NCBI GenBank assembly: GCA_036346255.1
Contig: CM070639.1
Coordinates: forward strand, 32,890,165-32,954,164
Direction of reading: 5' to 3'
From: Ampelocalamus luodianensis
Taxonomy: Eukaryota > Streptophyta > Magnoliopsida > Poales > Poaceae
Length of the DNA: 64,000 nt
Shown here in pieces: positions 56,341-64,000 of the stretch. Below the pieces are notes generated by a model. That model had not been told where the DNA came from, made no database searches, and saw nothing but the letters and a program-made list of their open reading frames with translations. Position numbers and translations under genes: made by a program. The number at the start of each line of letters is the position of its first letter. The first letter of the stretch is position 1.

Positions 56341-56556
56341 TTATGGTTCTGGTACGTAGATCACTAACTTCCATGCGCTCATATCCAAAGCTAATTCTTT
56401 AGCTACATTCCAATCCCTCAAATATCTTTTAACTACTTCCTCCCACGTTAGTCTTGGTCGATCTCTGCCTCTTCTTACGTTTTCATTACGTCTTAAAATT
56501 CTACTACATATCGGTGCCTCAGAAGGTCTCCGTTGGAGATGTCCAAACCATCTCAA
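56341..56556 (-). pseudogene. LINE ORF2 C-terminal segment
   Basis: 71 codons with the conserved tail of grass LINE polyproteins: RWFGHLQRRPSEAPICS, R-R-G-R-D-R-P-R-L-T-W-E-E, and the terminal V-P-E-P before the stop. Conserved but of uncertain function; the segment between it and the RT (56560-56928) is frameshifted. Confidence 0.88.
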
Positions 56557-56928
56557 ACGATGTTGGACAAGCTTCTCTTCAATTGGTGCTTACCCCACTC
56601 TATCACGTATATTCTCATTGCGGATTCGATCTCACCTTGTGTGACCACATATCCACCGCAGCATCCTCATCTCCACTATACTCATCTTCTGTATATGATG
56701 TCTTTTAGTCGTCCAATATTCTGCTCCATAAAGCATCGCTGATCAAATCACTGTCCTATAGAACTTACCCTTTAACTTTTGAGAAACTTTTTTGTTACAC
56801 AAGACACCCGATGTTTGGCACTATTTCACCCACTCCGCTCTAATCCTGTGGCTCACGTTTTCATCAATCTCTCCATCTCGCTGTAGCATCGATACCAAAT
56901 ATCGAAACGTGTCCTTCCTAGGCACTAC

Positions 56929-57773
56929 TTATCCGTCCAGCCTAACATCTCCATCATCTGCCCCGGCACCGCTGAAATCACACTTCATATACATAGTTTT
57001 AGTCCTACTAAGTCTAAAGCCTTTCGATTCTAGGGTGTTCCTCCACATCTCCAGATTCCTATCGACACCTATCCTACTCTCATCAACTAACACTACATCA
57101 TCAGCGAAAAGCATACACCAAGGGATATCTCCTTGTATGTCCTGCGTGACCTCGTCCATCACTAGGGCAAAAATGTATGGGCTCAACGCTGACTCTTGTT
57201 GTAGTCTTATCTTAATAGGGAAATCAATAGTATCACCACCATATGTTCTAATATTAGTCACAACATCTTGGTACATTTCCTTAATTAGGGTAACATAGTT
57301 TGTTGGGACTTTTTTTTCCTTTGAAGTGCCCACCACATGACCCTTCTTAGCACTTTGTCATAGGCTTTCTCCAAGTCGATAAACACCATATGAAGATCCT
57401 TCTTTTGCTCTCTATACCTCTCCATCAACTGCCGTGTCAAGAACATTGCCTCCGTAGTAGACCTCCCAAGCATAAAACCAAATTGGTTTGTCGTCACGCT
57501 AGTCACTCTTCTTAAACGGTGCTCGATCACTCGCTGCCAAAGCTTTATTGTGTGGCTCATGAGCTTAATCCCTCTATAATTAGTACAAGTTTGAATGTCT
57601 CCTTTATTTTTAAAAATTAGTACTAATGTGCTCCTCCGCCACCCGTTAGGCATCTTATTCGACCTAAAAATGTTATTGAACAAATTAGTTAGCCAAACGA
57701 TCGCCACTTCTCCCAGGCATTTCCAGACCTCGATTGGAATGTTATTAGGCCTCAACGCCTTACCCACTTTCAT
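56929..57773 (-). pseudogene. LINE reverse transcriptase, two frames
   Basis: The first piece (57285-57773) has the RT fingers: GKALRPNNIPIEVWKCLG, STLVLIFKNKGDIQTCTNYR, and HMVFIDLEKAYDKV with the first catalytic Asp. The second (56929-57336) has LQQESALSPYIFALVMDE (usually L-R-Q-G-S-A-L-S-P, so Gly is replaced by Glu) and MLFADDVVLVDE carrying the catalytic F-A-D-D. A frameshift at about 57290-57335 separates them. The family is L1-like by these motifs. Confidence 0.93.
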
Positions 57774-57812
57774 CCTTTTTAAGGCCTCTCTTACTTCTGA
57801 CTTCTAGATTCT

Positions 57813-58316
57813 TTAAACAAACCACCTATTGGTGTTATCAAAAGCATTATCTAGTTCGATCATACTATCGTCATTATCATGATTGAATAACTCATCAAAG
57901 TAATTCCTCCACCTATCCTTGATCTCATTGTCTTTCACCAAAAGTCTATTAGTGCTGTCTTTGATGCATTTAACTTGGTTGAAATCTCTCGTCTTCCTTT
58001 CCCGAAGTTTAGCCATCTTGTAGACATCCTTCTCATCCTCCTTTGTACTTAGCTTCTGGTAAATTTCCTCATAGGTTTTACCTCGTGCCTCACTCACCGC
58101 TTTCTTTGCCTTCTTTTTTGCTACTTTGTATTTCTGTACGTTGTCATCGCTCCTATCATGATGCATATATTTGTAGCATGTCTTCTTCTCCTCAATAGTC
58201 TTTTGCACTTCCTCATTCCACCAGCACGTGTCTTTAGGTTCGCATCTTATCACTCGGGTCACTCCAAGCACCTCCATAACCACCTTCCTATTGCGAGATG
58301 CTATCTCTGTCCACAT
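57813..58316 (-). pseudogene. LINE ORF2 spacer between endonuclease and RT
   Basis: 167 codons, rich in Lys and Glu, with CWWNEEVQKTIEEKKTCYK and KDRWRNYFDELFN, the connector that precedes RT in plant L1 elements. It is followed by the RT after a stop near 57812. Cut on its 5' side by the solo LTR at 58358. Confidence 0.85.
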
Positions 58317-58357
58317 ATTCGCTTCTCCCTCGTCTCATTTCCCTTCCGCGATCATCC

Positions 58358-60410
58358 TGTAACACCCCGTCTATACGGAAGCTAAGATGTTACCTAAATA
58401 TTTTAACATACAACCATAAGGCGGAAGAATTTGAACATTATCTCATCTAATGACGTAAGGGGATAAAATTAAATAGAACAATGGCATGAACATAGTCTGA
58501 ATCCAAATAAGTATATCAAAGGGGTGATCAATGATCACAAGCTGTACTTAATCAACCATAACATAGAGATAGATATCAAGCACATCTAACTTTAATTATT
58601 ACAGTTCATCTCTTAACGAATGAAAGCCATAACCAAATTCTATTATTGAAAGTGGAATATGGTGAAGTGAATGATTAATGCAAGTCTACTCCCTCCCAAT
58701 AGAGCCATCATCAACGTTCACCTAAAATAAACAAACAAAATAAGAATGAGTCTGAGACTCAGCAAGTACAGTGAATAATTGGACATACAACCATTATGAA
58801 CAACACAACATCTTTAAAGAATACGAACATAATACCGAATGAATATCTGAATGAATAGAATGAATGGATTGAATGAAATGAATGGACTACACCCGTGCTT
58901 ATACTGGTATAGATAGTGACACACCCGTCATTGTTCACTTAAGCCTGTATTTAACGAAATACGAGGATCTAAATCCCGTATGAAGAACGTTTTATACGGG
59001 TATCCAAAACTACCCACAATGGAATGGTGGGTCTCACATGGCCATACTGGAATTGATAAGACTTTAAACTCCACTCCCATGGACGGAACATGAAAATGGA
59101 TGTATTAATAAACTTATGAATAATGACTAACATCATCTCCAAACACGTGAATTTCACACATGAAAGGAACATAAACATTGAAGCTTCTCACGTATCAAAT
59201 AAAAACACAATACTAACATCAAGCATCCAGTATTCACAAATCATACGAAAGTCAATGTACTTGCCTTTCACGTTGCGATGCGTTAGGAGGCAAAGACGAT
59301 GCCGCTAACCTCAGAGCCTCACCTCTTACACCATTAAATTACTCAATATGAACTACGACATCAAGACACTACTCGCAACGCTCCTAACTCATACCCCAAA
59401 ACCCCAACGTTTAATTATACACTTTACTCAAATTGAACTACCTTCTAGCAGGAAGCCTTAATGGACATAACTTTTGCTCCGAAATTTGTAAAAACGTAAA
59501 CTCAGGCTTGCTTGAAAGGTAACAAAATTATCCACAAGAACCTAGTTGGTGGAAATCCCAAATTCTTTATGCATCTAACTCCAAAAGACCGAAGAACACA
59601 CTTATGTTAGAATTACCAGACAAATTTGGGCAGCAGCACGATAATAGCCATAACTTCTAATTGGCAAAACCAAACTTAGCGTTCTTTATCAATATCGAAA
59701 GCTAAGACCAAGGTATACAATAACCTAGTTGGGTGAGAACCCTGAATTTGCAATTAACTTAATCATATTTTAAAAGACAACTTGACAGTTTATTCTCGTC
59801 AGGATTCTGAACAACAGGGATAAAAACTATCATTACTTTTGATCCGTACGTCGGAATTAAGCGATCTTTACGTCCACTGAAAGCTAAGAACGAATCCCAC
59901 ATAACTCTAGGAGATGGGATCCTCTGATTCGGCCTCTAAGAACCCGAAATTGGCCAAGCAACAATCTGGACAGAATTGCACTACAACAGGACGAATTTCG
60001 ATCCAAACCAACTAATATAATTTCACACCTAATCATCATCAAACAGTGGGGAAAACATCTCGTTACCCTTGAAGATCTACCAGCAGACGATGAACAAAAA
60101 CCCACAAAGAGGATCTTCTTCTTCTCCCTCTCCCTCCTCTCTTCTTCCCTCTCCTTTCTCTTCCTTATGGCCGACCAATCTGTAGGGGAAACACCGGAGG
60201 AGAGGAGAGTGCTACAGTGACGGCGACGCTACAGTGTCGTGCTACAGTACTTGGAGGCTAGGGTTTAGTTCCCCCCACATGGGCCCAAAGAGTTATGGGC
60301 CAAAGGCCTGAGTTCTAAAACTCTTCCAAAATTCTGAATTTTTCCTTTCTAATTATTTTTAATTTTAGTACTAGTCACTTATATGTTTTGTATTTGAACG
60401 GGATATTACA
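58358..60410 (-). mobile_element. Solo LTR, 2053 bp, same family as the 9.15-kb element
   Basis: Plus strand starts TGTAACACCCC and ends GGGATATTACA, flanked by CATCC (58353-58357 and 60411-60415). Co-linear with 20678-23069 but the most diverged copy here, so probably the oldest. Hairpin array at 58943-59032. No gene. Confidence 0.95.
58943..59032 (-). other. Hairpin array in the solo LTR
   Basis: CCTGTAT/ATACGAGG (one bulged base), CCCGTAT/ATACGGG (58975-58981, 58994-59000) and ACCCAC/GTGGGT (59012-59017, 59027-59032), in the same order as the other copies. Confidence 0.8.
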
Positions 60411-60415
60411 CATCC

Positions 60416-60530
60416 TCTCCTTAAACTCCCGCAAGGCGTCCCCTTTGAGTTTCCACCATTTCGTCCTTGTGGCTCTGGCGACCTTAGCCTGTGGAACTTG
60501 ATGTGAGTGTTGGCCCGATCTTTCGAAAGG
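60416..60530 (-). pseudogene. LINE ORF2 upstream segment
   Basis: The minus strand reads A-T-R-T-K-W-W-K-L-K-G-D-A-L-R-E-F-K-E-R-M, the segment preceding the connector seen at 57813-58316. It shows that the solo LTR interrupted one LINE. Confidence 0.75.
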
Positions 60531-60959
60531 TACTGATACGTCGATTGTGGAGAACACGACATTGATGATCCAAAGGCTCTAACCCGAACAGATCGAACCC
60601 CTCGCAATCACTACACCACTGCTCCGTTGGTTATCAACCGTGCCGAACGCGGTTGACCTCGCTAAGAAAGCTATATCCTGCAAGCGAGTCGAGAACACAA
60701 GCAAGAGAGTAGAAGATGCAATCTGAAATTGTATTGCGAATAATAATGAAGCTCACAAATTTGGGGTTTCTCAAACCGAATCAGCGGTGAAACTGCTAAG
60801 CAGAATAATCTAAAAGAAAAAGGCAAGCAAAACTAAGGGCGACAGCTCCTATATGAGGAGGGAGGCCAGGAGGTGGAACCCTAGGCTGAGGTACTGTTCA
60901 CCATACTGTTCATGCATGAATAGTGCCTACGTGAATAGTACGGGCCTAGGGAAGGTAGG

Positions 60960-61738
60960 TCACCAGATGGGCCAGGTCATCCAACAGATGGGCCAAGTTG
61001 TTGGCCAATACATTACATAGTGTATGGGCCAATAATTGGTGACGCAGCACCATGGCATGTAGATGTAGCACCATAGCATGTAGACGACGCTCGGCTCGTA
61101 TGAGTAGACGTGGCTCGGTCCAACTGGGGAATATGGCAGTGCAGTAGCCGAAAGTCCCATCAGAGAGGATGTGGTGGAAGTAGAGGATGCCATGTAGCGG
61201 GTCGAAGCAGTGGTTGCATCCTTAGAGTCGATGTCCTCATCATCCTCCCTTTCTTGAATTTGAGTCATCCCCGACTCAATCGTTGTCTCCAAATTATCAT
61301 TTTCCTACAAAAGGTTAGTGGCCGCCGACGACATAGAGCTAGATATATCATCAAGTGAAAATAAAGCATCTTTGCATTTCAAAGCATCGCATGGCATATC
61401 ATTATCAAAATTTTCAGCAAGATCAGGTTTAGTTGCAAGCATGACATAACCCTTTAATTTAATTCCCTCGGTTTTAGAACTATGTGCCAATTTCTCTTTT
61501 TTAGATGGAAAAATGTTCTTCACTACTTCCTGATTTTTAGATTCATGTTCAAGTTCTTTTGTCTCATTTTTAGCTATCTTTTGTTCATATTTCACAATTT
61601 CAGCAGGTGTTAAAGGTAGCAAAGTTATTTTCTTTCCTTTGTGCATAAGAGAGTACTTATTACTTCTACCATGATGAGTTGCATCGGTATCAAATTCCCA
61701 TGGACGTCCTAATAAAAGTGAGCAGGCTTACATAGGTA
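60960..61738 (-). pseudogene. Protease-RT linker joined to a Pol-like C-terminal tail
   Basis: 61305-61646 gives M-H-K-G-K-K-I-T-L-L-P-L-T-P-A-E-I followed by a Lys/Glu-rich spacer and D-D-I-S-S-S-M-S-S-A-A-T-N-L-L, the linker that comes before RT in this Gypsy group. In relatives the next residues enter RT. Here, after one in-frame TAG, it goes into T-Q-I-Q-E-R-E-D-D-E-D-I and a Ser/Thr-rich, then hydrophobic Trp/Tyr tail with no domain. Confidence 0.7.
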
Positions 61739-62776
61739 CTACGTCAAAATCAGCAACGTCATGATAGGAAACAATGGAAAAATGCACTCTCGCAGATTTG
61801 TTACCTTCACCTTACCGCTGTTGTTGAACCACTGAATGTGGTACGGGTGAGGATGCGCACTTGTGGTCAAGCCAAGCTTCTTGACCAAATCTGAATCCAC
61901 CAAGTTATTACAGCTCCCGCCATCAATTATGATACGAACACGACAATCCTTGACGATGAGGAACATCTGAAACAAATTATGGCGCTGTAGCTTCTCTGCT
62001 TGCTCTCTTTGAGAGCTCAGTACCCGCTGCACAATTAGGGTCCTATAATTATTTATAGCATCGGCATCTAAAATTTCCTCACCATCGCTATCTGCCTCAT
62101 GGTCATCATTATTTCCTGCAAGGTTAGTTGCAAGAGCATATTCATCCTCAACATCACTAGTACTTACATAACCACCGTCTTCTGTTGCAAGGTATGCTCG
62201 CTGACTTGGGAAATCTCTCATGACATGGCCCATCCCTTTGCAACGGTGGCACACAATCCCCGTCGTACGACCCGTGGAAGCAACCGATGAAGAGCTATGC
62301 GCTGGCACCTGCACACTAGTAGATTTACTTGCCTCGGGTGCACGTGACGGTGGTGACGGCGCTGCGGAATGCGCCCTACTCACGAAGGGGGCAGCAGACC
62401 AAGAAGCAGGAGGTGGGGCTGTGTCGGCTTGCCCTGGCATCGATCTTGATGTAGACGTACTGCCAAAGTTGCTCCTAGTCCTTTGTTGTCTTCCCTGCAA
62501 TTCGTTTTCTGCCAAACAAGCAAGCTGGAACAACCTATTGATATCATTACACTCTTTGTAATCAACTATGTCCTGAATTTCACGCCTTAAACCACCATGA
62601 AAACGAGTCATCTTATCCTCCTCATCCTCAATAATATTACAACACAACATGCCTATTTGTAGTTCTTGATAATATTCCTCGACATATTTATTACCTTGGT
62701 CTAAGTGCTGTAATTTCTTACGCATATCACGTTTAAAAACAGGAGGAACAAATCTAGCATGTATAGCTACCTTCAA
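61739..62776 (-). pseudogene. Gypsy Gag (C-terminal) and protease
   Basis: 345 codons. Gag core: RFVPPVFKRDMRKKLQHLDQ, then VEEYYQELQIGMLCCN and FHGGLRREIQDIVDYKE. A proline/serine-rich linker leads to a zinc knuckle C-H-R-C-K-G-M-G-H-V-M-R-D-F in which the last Cys is Phe. The protease is DCRVRIIIDGGSCNNLVDSD, with the D-G-G-S active-site form of this group, and the HPHPYHIQWFNNSGKVKVTN block. The frame goes wrong after L-R-E-C-I. It would make the capsid; as it stands it is damaged at the nucleic-acid-binding motif. Confidence 0.9.
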
Positions 62777-63354
62777 TCTATCCCATGTATCAGGTGTTAA
62801 GCCAGAATTAACTACTTGATTCCATCAAATGATAGCAAAATCTTTAAATTCACTAGTAGCTTGTCTGACTCTATGCACTTCAAGAACTAGATGGGCATTA
62901 AATTTTTGTTCAACTGTCATCTCCCAATCTAGATAAATTTCAGCATCATAAATACCCGCAAAAGATGGTAGGGTAAATTTAACTTTAGCAAATGGGACAT
63001 CATTAACATGAACATTGGGTGTTGAAAATTATTACCTCCCATACCATGACGGTTGTGATGTAGACGATTTCGTTGACGTGCATCTTGGGCAGCGCCGGTG
63101 TCACAGTATTGCCTCTCATTATCATATCTCTCCTCAAGATCTTGGGCTGCATCGTGATCATACTCGCGTCCATTGTGAGGTGGCCGATTCACCATTCTTT
63201 CAAGGCGTGTAGTGAGCGCTGCAATACTGTCATTGATTGAGCGCTGTAATGCGGTTGTAGTAGCCTGTAGCTTTCTTTCAATGTCCTCATTAATGGTAGC
63301 GAGTTGTTCATCCAAAAGCGTCATGAGTTCTCCCTTTAACACACACTCTTTCAT
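62777..63354 (-). pseudogene. Gypsy Gag N-terminal part
   Basis: Starts M-K-E-C-V-L-K-G-E at 63354 with a predicted coiled coil (L-L-D-E-Q-L-A-T-I-N-E-D-I-E-R-K-L-Q). A frameshift near 63030 and a TGA near 62827, where a Trp codon (I-I-W-W) is expected, separate it from the rest of Gag. Between them the residues E-I-Y-L-D-W-E and V-R-Q-A-T-S-E-F show the same Gag continuing. Confidence 0.85.
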
Positions 63355-64000
63355 GAGTCACCTATCATGGTTAGTAGAAAACAAAAGACAACACAAAGGT
63401 ATTATCCCTATCAACTACTAGGTGATGGGAGGTGGAGTTACACACTCTCAAGCGTCTTACCACACTCTTACAAGTGTTCTTACCAAAGCACACAGCAGAT
63501 GGTACAGCCGGTGGCTGGTTCGTGATACCGTGTCGAGCGTGGGTACGATTGCAAGAGGGGACCTGTTCTGATCAAGAGTAGGTGGAGCTCAAAAGGCACA
63601 ATATGGTAGCAAAAGGATCAGCAATAATCAAATCAGTAAATGCAGTTGAAAGATTGTTCAATGTACTCGTCAAAGTTGTTGATCCTAGCCTAATCATAGC
63701 TAGCTAATCAAAGCCCTATGCAAAGAAGTGTATGTACGCACACACAACGATCAATGTGACTTGATGTAAGCAAAGGATAACCTCAAAACAAGTGCTAGGA
63801 GAGACGCTAGCCCACAACTCAAACTTATTTCTAAGGGCACAAGATTATTCGCATGATGTAGAGCACAAAACAGCGATATCGGTAAAAACGCGAACAACAC
63901 TCTAGATTGAGCAGAAACAACAGCTAGTCTCAAACGATAAAAGGCAAAGTTATATATGGCTTATATATACCCGTTTGAAAGTTTTCGACAAGATCTACAA
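63355..64000 (-). other. Presumed 5' leader of the Gypsy derivative
   Basis: No ORF with a recognised domain. I could not find a clean initiator-Met primer site. The LTR boundary is presumably to the right of the window. Confidence 0.4.

Larger units (their letters stand above)
56137..60530 (-). mobile_element. L1-type LINE, 5' incomplete, split by a solo LTR
   Basis: The 3' end is at 56137 with a terminal GTT-type repeat (minus strand) and the segment CTAGCCTACCCCAACTTGTT, a very common grass LINE 3' end. The coding part runs right to left. 58353-58357 and 60411-60415 are the CATCC duplication of the solo LTR, and the LINE frame resumes beyond it (T-K-W-W-K-L-K-G-D segment near 60460). At about 60530 it is cut by another element. 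The endonuclease domain is not in the window. Several frameshifts and stops make it inactive. Confidence 0.85.
60534..64000 (-). mobile_element. Gypsy-type element with Gag-protease but no RT or integrase, 5' end off window
   Basis: The plus strand from TGATACGTCG (60534) reversed ends CGACGTATCA, a plausible LTR end; TSD candidate GGTAC. Coding lies on the minus strand at 60960-63354. After the protease and linker the frame passes one stop (TAG at about 61302) straight into a short acidic tail (E-R-E-D-D-E-D-I) that resembles the end of Pol, so RT, RNase H and integrase appear to be deleted. The LTR start and the right-hand LTR are not identified; 63355-64000 would be the untranslated leader. 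Confidence 0.65.

Noticed and set aside
1..64000. CRISPR arrays, prokaryotic defence systems, tRNA or rRNA genes
   Set aside because: None seen. The tandem arrays here lack spacer structure, and the tRNA-like matches are retrotransposon primer sites of 12-13 nt only.

Overview
This is nuclear DNA of a grass (Poaceae), probably rice or a close relative. The support is plant-type Ty3/Gypsy, Ty1/Copia, CACTA and L1-type elements, terminal repeats (LTRs) of 2 to 5 kb, initiator-Met-tRNA primer sites, and one intact split gene of the FLOWERING LOCUS T family with the canonical grass exon layout. No rRNA, tRNA, CRISPR or prokaryotic feature is visible. The species is an inference.

About 90% of the window is nested retrotransposon sequence. 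(1) 1-6456: a non-autonomous Gypsy-type element with a 4.5-kb LTR and only 1.85 kb of non-coding interior. (2) 6487-19395: a minus-strand, decayed Copia element with CAAAC target duplications. It is itself hit by a 1.2-kb solo LTR (9972-11172, ACTAT) and a 4.74-kb solo LTR (14622-19364, GGTCT). (3) 19396-20219: a short non-element gap with a 147-bp tandem duplication. (4) 20220-33861: a minus-strand Tekay/Del-like LTR interrupted by a complete 9.15-kb non-autonomous element (20678-29826, TATAA). (5) 33862-41364: the start of another LTR, split by a solo LTR (34493-38723, GCTGC) and running into a truncated Tekay-type gag-pro-RT-RNaseH pseudogene. (6) 41365-50599: three further LTR fragments, one carrying a solo LTR (42866-45171, ATTAG). 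(7) 50600-54937: the only low-copy segment, with a four-exon FT-like gene on the minus strand (52011-53070). (8) 54938-64000: a CACTA end with a long fold-back, a minus-strand LINE split by a solo LTR (58358-60410, CATCC), and a minus-strand Gypsy derivative that keeps Gag-protease but appears to lack RT, RNase H and integrase.

The gene predicted to act in the host is the FT-like PEBP protein, a candidate mobile flowering or developmental signal. All transposon coding regions read here are interrupted by stops, frameshifts or deletions. The most novel-looking signal is structural. One LTR family (copies at 20678, 27451, 42866 and 58358) carries an array of small hairpins whose loops and flanks have drifted while the stems keep pairing through compensatory changes. 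A second set of pairing-conserved hairpins occurs in the 3' half of the Tekay-like LTRs.
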